Shown here: positions 1-10,947 of the stretch, one piece after another
How the letters are laid out: the number at the start of each line of letters is the position of its first letter
Position numbering within the stretch: position 1 is the stretch's first letter
Assembly: GCA_022749755.1 (NCBI GenBank)
Contig: CM040443.1
Span: 287,191 to 351,190, forward strand
Reading direction: 5' to 3'
DNA: 64,000 nt
DNA from: Azadirachta indica
Taxonomy: Eukaryota > Streptophyta > Magnoliopsida > Sapindales > Meliaceae
The notes under the pieces: generated by a model
What the model was told of the DNA's origin: nothing
The model's database searches: none
Seen by the model: only the letters and a program-made list of their open reading frames with translations
Program-made: the position numbers and the translations under genes

Positions 1-352
1 AACAGTTTTTAAAAAAATACACTTCTTCAAGAGAGCTCATCCAAGCAAGACTTGGAACGGGCCCAGCGAGTTGGTTGTTCGCGACATTCAGTGTGACCAA
101 TTCCTCGAGGTTCTGGAGGTCTGGAGGGAGGCTTCCGTTGAGGTTTAGGAAGTTTATATTGATGCTTATAACCCGTTTGGTTTCCGAGCATGCAACACCT
201 TCCGGGTCGGACCAGTCTATCTTTGTCGGGTATCCGAGACTGGCTTTCAGAGTTCGCATGACCTCGGCGTCTGTTGTGTTCTGGGATTGAACTAAGACAG
301 CGAAAGAGAGAAGTGTGAAGAAGAGGGAGATACCCAGATATGTTGCCTTCAT
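1..352 (-). CDS. TMK-like LRR receptor kinase, N-terminal part, cut by the window edge
   Basis: Reading from the ATG at 352-350, the frame stays open to the window edge (about 117 codons). It encodes a signal peptide (hydrophobic 'ISLFFTLLSFAVLV') and then the start of an LRR ectodomain with 'NLNGSLPPDLQNLEEL' and 'SSLEEVYF'. It is a close paralogue of the gene at 6795-9548, and similarity continues to base 1, so the rest lies outside. Compared with that copy, 15 bp are missing in frame, so 'WSDPNPCKWEGV' has become 'WSDPEGV'. This removes the conserved Pro-Cys-x-Trp of the LRRNT cap. TMK kinases act at the plasma membrane in auxin and growth signalling; for this copy that is inference only. 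Whether it is intact cannot be judged from this piece. Confidence 0.85.
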   Translation of the reverse strand, partial: MKATYLGISLFFTLLSFAVLVQSQNTTDAEVMRTLKASLGYPTKIDWSDPEGVACSETKRVISININFLNLNGSLPPDLQNLEELVTLNVANNQLAGPVPSLAWMSSLEEVYFFKNC

Positions 353-446
353 TTTCCGGGAAACCAAACAAATCAAAATGCAATTCATTGAATTTTGATG
401 TTATCTCCCATGTTCCAAGTCACTGATTAACCATGGCCATTTGAAA

Positions 447-477
<31 letters not shown>

Positions 478-645
478 TTTCTATGGCCGCTTAGAATCTT
501 ATAAAAGACAACTGCATGCTTCCAATATGGCTATAGGGAGTGCAAATCACAATGAAAGATATATTGTGAAACCCGCCGACAACAACTTTTTATTTTATTA
601 TTATTAGATTTCTAAGTATCCATTGAAACATAGAATAATTGATAA
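353..645 (-). repeat. Duplicated upstream region of the TMK-like pair (copy 1)
   Basis: This block, just 5' of the partial TMK-like gene, aligns with 9549-9835 upstream of the second copy. The best-kept core is 'TATGGCCGCTTAGAATCTTA' at about 482-501, followed by a shared stretch ending near 'GCATGCTTCC' (about 516). The duplication therefore carried promoter or leader sequence as well as coding sequence. An (AAT)n run at about 446-476 is longer here than in the other copy. Confidence 0.8.
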
Positions 646-704
646 TCATTCTATTCTATGATTGAGATAGAATAATTGATAATCATTATATTCTAAGATT
701 GAGA
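631..704 (+). repeat. Two tandem copies of a 37-bp unit
   Basis: Units at 631-667 and 668-704 both begin 'TAGAATAATTGATAATCATT' and differ at about two positions. The second TMK-like gene has only a single diverged equivalent near 9818, so the doubling happened after the gene duplication or was lost there. Confidence 0.8.
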
Positions 705-723
705 TTTGATTTGAACTTTTCTT

Positions 724-1110
724 ACCCAATTAGCTATAAAGTTAGCATATTTAAAAATATAAAAAATCATTAAATTTATGGCCAATGTAAAAAAATTTAT
801 GATTGATATAAAAGCCCAAAGCGAATTTTTAATTTATGATTGGTATAAAACTTTATCCAAGTGAATTTTTATTAATAAAAAAATGAACTGTTTTTTTTAC
901 CCAATTAACTATAAAGTTCGCATATTTAAAAATATAAAAAATTATTAAATTTATTGTCGATGTAAAAGAACTTTATAGTCGATATAAAAAGTTCCTTTTT
1001 TATCCAATTAACTATAAAGTTAGCATATTTAAAAATATAAAAAAAAATTAAATTTATAGTTGATGTAAAAAGAATTTATGATTGATATAAAAACTTTACC
1101 AAAGCAATTT
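724..1110 (+). repeat. Three diverged direct repeats
   Basis: Three copies start at about 724, 899 and 1002. Each begins near 'CCCAATTAACTATAAAGTT' and continues through 'GCATATTTAAAAATATAAAA' and a 'GATGTAAAA...GATATAAAA' tail. The spacing is irregular (about 175 then 103 bp), because copy 1 carries an extra segment. No open frame is present. The stretch from 1111 to 2267 shows no gene or recognisable element, only AT-rich sequence. Confidence 0.7.
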
Positions 1111-2267
1111 TTATTGTTAAAAAATATAATAGCCTGATCCAAAATCGAATAGATAATATTTGTTTTGGGCATACAGTCTTTCACGATTTTGTTTTTAAGT
1201 TTTTTAATTCAAAATGCATGAACTTGATTCATTCTTGTTAGAGATGTGGGATGTGACAAAGAATAATTAGGAATTAAAATAATATATAAGATTAGTATTA
1301 TTGTTTATGTATAGTTTTTTATTCTTTTTCTTTCTATTCCACCGTTGTGGATTTTGAAAGATTGTGAAATTTATTTTTAGTTAAATTAATATTTATTGTA
1401 TTTGAGAAAGAGATTGACACAATAACACAAAATTCAAAAATGAAATAAAATTTAATGGATGAGTGAAGGTAGATGAGAGATGCATTCTAGAATCTAAATA
1501 GATTTTTATTTTGCCTAAATTGTGATTGTTAAGATAAAAGAATTTTAATTTTGTCTAAACTGTGAAGAAGAGAAAATAAAACTTGAAATAAAAGTAGTAC
1601 TTACATTTACATTGTATTCGTAATAATATTATATATATTCTTAAAATTATCATGAAATCATTTGTGATAGAATATACATGAAAATAGGATAATATTATTT
1701 ATAGAACCTTATTTGTACAAATTCATTTAAGCTGTTATTTTATTAATACAAATAATCTTACATTTTGAAGGGAGTAAATAAAACTTTTTGAAGGTAAAAG
1801 AAAATAAATTATAAAGAATTCATGATAATAAGATAATTTTGTCAAATCACCAAATTTTTATGAGTTTGTAACTGTATAATTTATTATTTAAAATAATATT
1901 TTATGTTAATTTCAAGTACTTTTATATCAAGACAAGACTGTAAAATGGAAAATAGTTAAAAAAACAGTGTGAAGGAAAAGTGACAAAAATAACAATTTGT
2001 ATATCTGTCTGCTCTTAATTCTTTGCTGGCTTTGGATGTTGGCATATATGAGTTGAGTTGATGCTTTAACTAACAAAAACTAACACAGGTGATCATTTAT
2101 CATTTTCAATTTTCTTAAATGATCACTGTTTAAAATGTGTTTAAAAAATAACTATCTCAAAATTTTTCAGACAAAAATTTTTCTATTCGAAAGTATATTT
2201 TCGAGCACGACGTACATTTTCAAGTAGTGGTATTTTAGTATAAAAAAATTTGAGTTGATAATTTTTT

Positions 2268-2395
2268 AAAAGCATAATGACATATGTCCTCTAATGTTTG
2301 CCCTAATAAGCAGATACTCCCCCTGACGTTTAAGAAAAAATAAATGTCCCATAATATTTGGATAAATAGGTAAATACCCCTTGATTTTTATTTTC
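2268..2395 (+). mobile_element. Single terminal-repeat half of a long-TIR DNA element
   Basis: This sequence matches the ends of the fold-back element at 35263-36984. It shares 'TGACATAT', then 'CCCCTGAYGTTTA' and 'AAATAAATRYCCC' style blocks. No inverted partner is visible nearby. It stops almost exactly where the Copia relic's coding similarity stops, so it marks the breakpoint of the retrotransposon. Confidence 0.55.
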
Positions 2396-4718
2396 ATTCC
2401 AATCTCAAGCAGTTGTTTCATTGAAAATAACATCTCTACTCACGATCAACTTCTTTATTTCAACATTATACAATAGATATCCTTTTGTGTTGGAGCTATA
2501 CCACACAAAAATGCATTTTTGACTTCTTTCATCAAACTTGGTTCTTTTTTTAGCAGGAATATAAGAATAACAAATGCTCCCAAAAACCTTAAAATGTTTT
2601 ACTGATGACTTAATTCTGCTCCAAGCTTCAAATAGAGTCATATTCTTCACAGCTTTGGTTGGACATCGATTAAGAATATACACGGTTATATGAACAACCT
2701 CTGCCCAAAAACTTTTAGGCAAAATTTTCTCACTTAGCATTGCTATAACCATTTCAACAACGGTTTTATTTTTCCTTTCTACGATGCCATTTTATTGAGG
2801 ACTATAACCTACTGTAAGTTGCTTCCAAATGCCTTCATTTTAGCAATAATTTTTAAATTCTACATAGGTATATTCACCCCCATGATCACTTCGAATGGTT
2901 TCGAATGGTTTTGATGATGCAGCCACTTTACTTCTCTACAAATGCTTTAAATTTTGTAAATACCAAAAATATTTTTGATTTTTCCTTTAAAAAATATACC
3001 CAAGCCATTCGAGAATAATCATCAATGAATAAAAGAAAGTACTTGTTTTGATTTAAGGATGGAGTTCGCATTGGACTACATATATCGATGTAAACTAGCT
3101 CCAATGGCACTTTTACTCTCCATGAACTTTGTCTAGGAAATGAAGATCGACATTGTTTTCCTATAATGTATCCTTCACATGGTTCTTTAGACTTTTCAAT
3201 TTTTGGTAGCCCTTTCACCATAGCTTTTTGCTTCAACTACTTTAAGCCTTCAAAGTTTAGATGACAAAACCTTTTATGCCATAGCCGAGTATCTTCAAGA
3301 ACTTCTCCTTTCATTGCAACAATTTAATTACCATGAAGATTAATTGAAAATTTTTTTTCTTCTCCATTTTGACATAAGCAATCACCAAACTCTTTTCTTT
3401 TTTATCATAAATAGTGTAGCCACCTTCTTCAAAATGAAGACTATAGCCATTTTCAATAACCTATCCTACACTGAGTAAATTTTGATTCAGATCTGGTATA
3501 AGTAGCACATCACTGACGTATTTCATTTCTTTTTTGGTTTGGACAGTAATTTTTCCCTTTCCTTTTGATTGCACAACAGCTGCGTTTCCTAGTTTCACTT
3601 TAGGGGAAACCGTTGAATCAACATTGAGAAAGATTTGTTTATTAGCTAACATGTGATTGCTGCAACCACTGTCAAGATACTAGCTATTGTTATCTTTTTC
3701 TTTAAGGGCTAATTGGCAAGCATAGAACATGTTGTCATCATCTTCCTTCTCCTTTTTAGATGAATTAGCTTGATTTGATGCTTTATATCTGCACACTTTT
3801 TTCTGTGTGCCCAAACATTTTGCAACAATAGCATTGAGGCTTCCCATAATGCCAACAACTTGAAGTAGCATGGTTCTGCTTCTTGCAAATCTTTTATGGA
3901 GGTTTATTATCATAAGTCGCTTCTTTGTCTTCCTTTTTCAACTTGTTCTGCTCCTTCATTTTCTGCTTATTTGATGACTTTTGTGGCTTAGTGGTTACTT
4001 TTGATTGAAAACCACTCTCGGTAGATTGTTCACCACATTTCAATTTCCTTTGCTCATGAAACTTTAAAGATCCAATTAGTTTTTTAACTGACAAAGTGTT
4101 GAAATCTTTAGATTCTTCTATCACAGTAACGACATGATCAAACTTTTCAGGAATACTATTTAGAATCTTCACGATAACTTTTTCTTCAAGAACATCATCA
4201 TCAAAAGATCTTAAATGATTAACAACATTAATTACTCCAGAAAAATAGTCTCGAACCAATTCAGATTATTGCATCCTCAAATTTTCAAACTCCCTTCGAA
4301 AGGATTGAATTTTGACGATTCTTACCTCATTATCTCCTTGAAATTCTTGCTTAAGAATTCTCCAAGCTTGGTTTGCTGTAATAGCTCTTATAATTTTGGG
4401 AAAATTGGCTACAGTAACTCCATTTTGAATTTTTGAAAGAGCTCTCGCATCAATCATTCTAAAGGCTTCAAGTTTTTCTTATTGTGCTTCCGTAAGTTTA
4501 TCTTCATTTTCTAGTACTATAAAGCCTTTGATAACCATAACCCCTTAGACATAAGCAAAGTCCTCATTTTCACCTTTCAAAAATCATAATTTTCTCCTCC
4601 AAATATTGGAAGAACAGAAAGTGAAAATGATGCACTCTCTCCCTTAAATGAAGACATCTTGATGCCTTAGGGATGAAAAACACCCCAAACTTGATCTTAA
4701 TGACCTGCTCTGATACTA
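2396..4718 (-). pseudogene. Ty1/Copia retrotransposon relic (gag to integrase; no RT or RNase H)
   Basis: Read from high to low coordinates, the pieces follow Copia order. A gag start lies at 4657 ('MSSFKGESASF'). A UBN2-type gag covers about 4457-3894. The aspartic protease motif 'YLDSGCSNHM' lies at about 3679-3650. A GAG-pre-integrase remnant follows, then an integrase core with 'ELVYIDICSPM' and 'LLFIDDYSRMAWVYF' (about 3130-2960). The integrase end and linker lie at 2752-2405. A primer-binding site matching initiator tRNA-Met lies at 4718-4704 ('TAGTATCAGAGCAGG'). It is dead: TGA replaces an expected Trp at 4577-4579, TAG lies just before the protease motif at 3680-3682, and there are frame breaks between 3240 and 3460 and between 2750 and 2930. 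Reverse transcriptase and RNase H are absent. Confidence 0.9.
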
Positions 4719-4719
4719 T

Positions 4720-4990
4720 TGTTGTTGGTTATTTGAATGAATTGCAAAGAAAAATTGAAAACAAAAATAGAGCATTTGTTGAGTTGCTACTGCAAAGCTC
4801 AGTATTCTACAGAAATTTTATTTTAGTGTTCTGTTCTGCGTGTTCTGAATTTTTCACTTATATTACCATATAAATAACAACTAGTCATGCTAGAAAATCA
4901 ATCCTAAAGACTTCTAAACACATTTTTTAGAGATAAAAACTTTAACTCTAAACACAATACATCGTATAAGAATTTTGACAGTTTTATACA
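4720..4990 (-). mobile_element. 5' LTR of the Copia relic (outer end unresolved)
   Basis: The LTR boundary is inferred from the primer-binding site. On the plus strand the LTR begins with TGTTGTTGG at 4720, immediately outside the site, as expected for the terminal CA of an LTR read on the minus strand. The outer edge is not clear, and no second LTR is found on the truncated side. From about 4990 to 5340 only AT-rich sequence is visible. Confidence 0.55.
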
Positions 4991-5344
4991 GAAGTTTTAC
5001 ATCCTCAAATTTTCAAACTTCAAAAACCTAGTTGATTTTAGTTATATATGAATAATGAACTCATATTCATGTATTATGTAATTTTTAGAGTTATTACAAA
5101 CTGATCAAATACAATAATATAGTCAATATCTCAATAACTTCAAAATGTAATTTGATTCTAATCAAGTATAACTTTGTTGCGTTAATTTTATACGAGCTTG
5201 TAATTATGAAATTTATCATTTAAAATAATATTTAAATATTATTAACATTAATTGTCTTCCATACCTAAGGCAAACTACAAGTGGAAGAGAAGGAAGCTGG
5301 GATGTGAAGGAAAAGTGACAAAAATAAGGCTGAAATGTATTAAT

Positions 5345-6550
5345 TAAGAAAAATGACATGTATACCCCTCAAATTTGATGTAATACCCAACTAAATTTAC
5401 AGGAGATAAAAAATACCTAGCTACACTCCAATTATGGGCATTTTCCCTCATTTAACACCCAAAAGAATTACATTTTACTTCATATTTATTAATAAATATA
5501 CAATTATTATTAAATATTTTGTAAATCTACACCACTTCTATATTGTTAATTTCTTCTCTTATTATATAAAAATTACATAAAAAAAAGTTAAAAACATAAA
5601 TTAGAAATCTAAACATATATCATATATATTTTATTTTCAGTTTTCTCTCATAAATCAATTTATTTTCACTTCTAATTTTTCTATAAACCAAATTAATCAA
5701 ACAATTTAGACAAGTTAATTCCAACAAACACAATTCATTCCTACAAATGAAAACATGTCTATATCCATAACCATCACCATCAAAATAATCAAATACATCA
5801 TTTCTATACTAAATATACTATATATCAAATTGTAGTAACATATATATGAAGTAAATACACCCATCGAGTATCAATGGCTGTGTGTGGTCACGTGGCTCTC
5901 ATATGCCCAACTTGCAACTCTCCCCGGCCACTTTTACTTTATACTTTATTTGAATTTAAAATATGGTGCATTTGATTTATAAAATTGACTTATTAATGGG
6001 ATTTATTTGGTTTATAAAATTGATGTATATATTTGTTTGTTGTGATACGGCGTATTAGTTTATAAATTGATATATTTAATTTTTTGATGGCTATGTATAA
6101 ACATAGCTTTTTGTGAGAGCGAATTGTGGTTTATTAGAATTAATAATCTAAATTATTTGATCAATTTGGTTTATGAAGAAAGTAGAAGAGTAAAAATGTT
6201 GAGTTATGAGAACAAAATTAAACAGTAATTAAGAAAATATAACTAATTTTTTAGATATTTGTATTTTATATATATTTTAAACAGTTTTTCTTTTTTATAT
6301 TGATCTTATATAAAAGGAAAAGAAACTAACAATTTAGGGATAATTCGTAACTTCGTAAAATATTTAATAATGATTCGATATTTTTTAATATATATGTATG
6401 CAATAGAATATAATTATTTCTGGTTTTTCATAGTAATTTAAATAGTAGAACGACGAACTCATGGAGGGGTGTTTGTGTATTTTTCTTATTTCAGCGGGTT
6501 TAGTTGAACGTTAGGCCAAACTTAAGAGTCGACATGCCCTTTTCTTTTTT
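5345..6550. mobile_element. Fold-back (long inverted repeat) DNA element
   Basis: The two ends are inverted copies. The left end carries 'GACATGTATACCCCTCAAATT' style sequence at about 5355. The right end, reverse-complemented from 6540, carries 'GGCATGTCGACTCTTAAGTTT'. Inside, the left arm near 5690-5740 ('ATAAACCAAATTAATCAAA') matches the reverse complement of 6125-6180 ('ATAAACCAAATTGATCAAA'). The arms are several hundred bases long and no transposase frame exists. I assign it by structure to Mutator-like or fold-back non-autonomous elements; no clean target duplication was found. Confidence 0.65.
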
Positions 6551-6794
6551 TATTTGCTTGTTATATTACGTACACAAGTCTGTTATTGAATAGGAATGAG
6601 ACTATAAACCGTTATCTTTCGGTTGAACATGTAAGAAAAACAAAAGATTATGCAATAATTTTGTACATATTTTCTCTCTTTATTTTTCTACGCTTTCTTT
6701 GGCGACTCGGAATGAACTTCCAAGAAACCAAAGTTGGCCCGCTTTAATACGGGAAAAGATTTTATTCATGATTCACGTTGATGCAGCTGCGCTA

Positions 6795-9548
6795 CTAGAT
6801 AGAGTGAGGTACCACTTCCCTTGGAGCAAACGATGAAAGCGATTCTGGAATGGAGGAATACTGTGATGATGAATTCGAAGCTAAGCTCATATCCTGGCCG
6901 CCTGAATTTGGAATTATTGGTTTCCATGATTCTGCTAGAGATGAGAGCACATTTACGACGTGATTCATCTCAGGCCTCTGATAGGGCTCGCTTGCACAGC
7001 AGTGACCAGCCAGTTCGGCTACAGTGCTTATGCTCTCAAGGTTTTCTTCATTCAGCTCAATTGTTTGGTCAATCGCAAATCGAAATGTGTACTGATTTGA
7101 ATGCATTTCTCGGAACCACGTAACCAGGTGAAAGACATTCTCGGGATCAGGACCGGATGCATCAACGGCTTTTCTACCGGTGATTAACTCCATTAATATC
7201 ACTCCATAGCTATACACGTCAACCTTTACAGTTATTCGTCCAGACACTGAAAAATATATGAAGATTTTCAAGTTTAAACGTTGAAGTGAAACAATACAAA
7301 CATATCAATTTCATAAAATTGAAGCCAGCGACATAGATATAAAACACAACAAAATGGCCCTACAATTTCGCAAATCAACCTGAAATAATAATTTACCTAC
7401 ATATTCCGGAGCAAGATAGCCAAAAGTTCCAGCTACTCTAGTGGGGATGGATTGTTTTCCATTTTCTGGAACCAGACGAACCAATCCAAAATCTGCAACT
7501 TTAGCCCGCAAATCATCTCCGAGAAGAATGTTAGATGGTTTAAGATCTCTATGAATAAAAATTTGATGTGCCAAGCCATGTAAATACTCAACACCTCTGG
7601 CAACATCGAGGGCAATATTCAATCTTCTATTCCACTCTAATGGTTTCAGTCCCTCTTCCTTCCATTTGAACAAATGCCCACTGAGCGTCCCTTGAGGCAT
7701 GTATTCATAGACAAGAAGTCTCTCATTTGCTTCCAAACAATAACCAAGAAACCCAACTAGATGGCGATGTTGAACCTTGGTAAGAACTGCAATTTCAGAC
7801 TCAAATTGAGGCAAGCCCTGCTCATTTACCTCTGTAGATTCCATCCTTTTCACAGCAATCACAGTTCCATTATGCAATTCCCCTTTGTACACGGTCCCAA
7901 AACCACCTCTGCCCAATTTGTTTTCCTCGCTGAAATTGTTAGTTGCGTTCCTTAAAATTTGAATAGGCATAACCATATTTCCAAACTCAATCGGGTGAAT
8001 GTCAGCAGGCCTGTGTACAGCTTCACTGCCAGTTTGGATTGGTATCTTTTGGCAATGTTTCTGTTTCCTTATGTAGCAACGGACGCCCAAACCAGCAATA
8101 AACAAGCCAAAAAGAGAAACAATTATAAAACCCAAAATTTTTGCAGCAATTAAATTCTTTCCTCCGCCATCTGCAGCGGGTGGTGTTTCAATATCAGGGT
8201 TGCCGTTAGTAATAACAACCACATTTTCTCTAAATTTAGGCAAACTACCATGAAGATGATTGTTCGAGACATCCAACTTCGTTAGATTTGGAAGAGTTGT
8301 AAGCTCGTTTGGTATAGTACCGGTAAGTGAATTATTTGAAAGGGACAAATATTGCAAAGATATGAGCATAGAAAAATTTGAAGAAATAGTACCTGAAAGC
8401 CCCAAATTTTGGAAATCAATACGGGTAATTTTTCCTTCTATATCACATGTAATCCCCTTTCAATCTTGAGAGTTGTCACAAGGATCATTACCTTTCCAAC
8501 TCTCTGCAAACACCACTGGGAAACCCATGGATTCCGCAATTGACAACAAAATGTTAACCCGACTGTCACAAGCAACACCAGGATCTTCTAAGCAAAAGCT
8601 ATTAGACCGATTTTTCATGTCCACATCAACTTTGGAATTATTAAATCTAGGAGTGGGACCCTGAAACAAATTATTACTCAAACTGGTAGTAGTTAGCTGA
8701 GGAAGATTAATTAAGGACAGAGGAATAATACCTGTCAACTTATTACCATTCAAATGCAACTCTTTCAAACTAGTAAGCATAGATAAATCTGGCAAAGGAC
8801 CTGTAAACTGATTCTCTTCTAGGGAGAGCTCCGTCAAAGCAGTCATGTTTTGTAACACGGAAAGGGATCCATGGAGCATAGTATCACTCCTCTGGCTATT
8901 TAACCAAAGTCTTTGAATTGAAGAATTGCCAAAACTCGGGGGAATTTCACCTTGTAGATTATTTAAACCTAAATCCAAAAGGTCTAAGGCAGGAAACGTA
9001 TCTACACCAAAAAAATCCGGTATGGTCCCTGAAATATTGGCCTCGATTGCAGAAAAATACTGCAAAGCAGTGGCTTCTTTCAAGCTATAAGGTATTTTCC
9101 AAGCAGGGAATGGATTATGATCCAGTGCAACATTTCTTAAAGACGTTAATCCTCTAAAGAAATCAGGATGGATGTACGAGAAATTGTTGTTATCAAAATA
9201 CACTTCTTCAAGAGAGCTTATCCAACCCAGATTTGGAATGGGTCCAGTGAGATGGTTGTACCCCACATTCAGTACGACCAATTCCTCGAGGTTCTGGAGT
9301 TCTGGAGGGAGGCTCCCGTTCAGGTTTTGGATGCTAATATCGATGCCGATAACCCTTTTGGTTTCCGAGCATATAACACCTTCCCACTTGCACGGGTTCG
9401 GGTCGGACCAGCCTAAGTTTGTCGGGTATCCGAGACTGGCTTTCAGAGATCGCATGACGTCGGCGTCTGTTGTGTTCTGGGATTGAACTAAGACTGCGAA
9501 AGAGAGAAGTGTGAAGGAGAGGGAAATACCCCAACAGGCTGCATTCAT
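6795..9548 (-). pseudogene. TMK-type LRR receptor-like kinase, complete but for one in-frame stop
   Basis: There are two exons, 9548-7397 and 7246-6795, joined across a 150-bp GT-AG intron within the activation-segment region, giving '[21 protein letters not shown]'. Read through, it encodes 867 aa. In order: signal peptide, LRRNT ('DPNPCKWEGV'), LRRs, a second Cys cap ('WKGNDPCDN...GITCD'), more LRRs, a membrane segment at about 466-489, and the kinase. Kinase motifs are intact: LGRGGFG (543), VK Lys565, HRD Asp666 and DFG (684). TMK1-like kinases bind auxin-perception partners at the plasma membrane (family knowledge). The oddity is a TGA at 8460-8462 (codon 363), where the family has the Trp of the second cap. 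It follows three extra codons, and the frame continues unchanged. It may be a recent null allele, a sequencing error, or a truncated secreted LRR protein. The ATG at 9548-9546 fits the signal peptide. Confidence 0.88.
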
Positions 9549-9835
9549 TTTCCGGTAAACCAAAGAATTCAAAATGTAATTTCTTTGATTCTAATATTAT
9601 CTCCAATGTTGCAAGTCACTGATTAAACTTGGCTTGCAAAATAATAATAATATGATAACAATGTATCTATGGCCGCTTAGAATCTTATAAAAGACAACTG
9701 CATGCTTCCAAGATGGCTATGGGGAGAGAAAATTACAATGAAACATGTATAGTGAAGCCAGCTGATAACAACTTTTTCTTTTATTATTATTGGATTTCAA
9801 GGATCCATTGACACATATAGCATAATTGATATTCT
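9549..9835 (-). repeat. Duplicated upstream region of the TMK-like pair (copy 2)
   Basis: This aligns with 353-645. The same 'TATGGCCGCTTAGAATCTTA' core occurs at about 9668-9687 and the flanks diverge after about 9840. From 9836 to 10947 I see no gene, only AT-rich spacer that probably contains the 3' flank of the GDSL pseudogene. Confidence 0.8.
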
Positions 9836-10947
9836 GGGTTGAGATTTTCTTTGATCTTTTTAACCCAATGAACCCTAAAATTACCATATTTAAAACATTT
9901 GTATTTCTTCATGCATATAAGATAGTTTTCGAGAACAAATGTACTTCTCATGTATGCTTTCAATCTTCGATAAAACTTCAAAAACATATGATCACAAGAA
10001 TATTTTCACAAACTCAATTAAATATTTGTTGAAAACAAGTGGACGCACAAGAATGAACGCCATCAACGTAACTAGAAATTGCATCCTCAAATAGTTTTTG
10101 AGTAAGTACAAAACTGCTACAAATTATACTACTAATTTTCCTAATAAGCTAAATTTTAGTTTCAATCATTCCAAAAGAAATATAACGATATCTTAAAATT
10201 AAAATTTGTCTAATATATATTTGATAATTAAAATCTAAGTTCCAAGTACTACTCAGGCAATATTATCATTCTTTTAAAACAAAGCAGAAACAATAATGAG
10301 TCAAATATCTTAATTGTATGATATTTGTTCTAAACTTCTTACTGTACGACAATGAAACATTTTATCAATTGTACAAATATCCTAAGCTCTTTTTAGGAAC
10401 TGGGAAGGCGCGTTGATTGGTAACAACTTTTTATTTCAATGAATATATGTGAAGAAATAAACTTAGCAAAATGTGAAACTTTAGAGTTAATATAAGAACT
10501 AAAATATGTTCCTAAATGTCAGTGGCTAGAGTTAGAATCAATATTCTGGGGTTAAAATGTAAGAATTTAAATTTTATATAGATCAAAATAAAAAAATTTA
10601 AAGGATCAAATTGATACTTTTATCTAAAAATTTCAAATTGATAATTGTAAAACTGGATTATAAAGCTTTTATTACAATTAATACAACAGTATGTGTATAA
10701 AATTGACACCGTCGTTATGGAGTTAAAAATCATGTAAAAACATACAAGCTAAATTCATGGCCCCAATACTCGTTTGATGACTTCAATGAGAGTTTATAAC
10801 ATAAACAACATACAATTAGGCCCATTAATTAAGCATACAATTCTTAATTAGTCATAAGAAATCTAATTATATCTTTGCATGATTACATAAAATAAATTTG
10901 AATAAATAAAATATAATATAAGGCAAGAAAATTGTTAAAAATGAGAA

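Noticed and set aside
500..512. TATAAAA shared upstream of both TMK-like copies as their TATA box
   Set aside because: It lies in plus-strand orientation while the genes run on the minus strand.
4215..4436. Plus-strand frame over the Copia gag region
   Set aside because: Shadow of the minus-strand gag sequence, which has clear family similarity.
8460..8462. A hidden intron that would remove the in-frame TGA of the TMK gene
   Set aside because: The conserved residues on both sides are only a few codons apart and the frame is unchanged, leaving no room for an intron.
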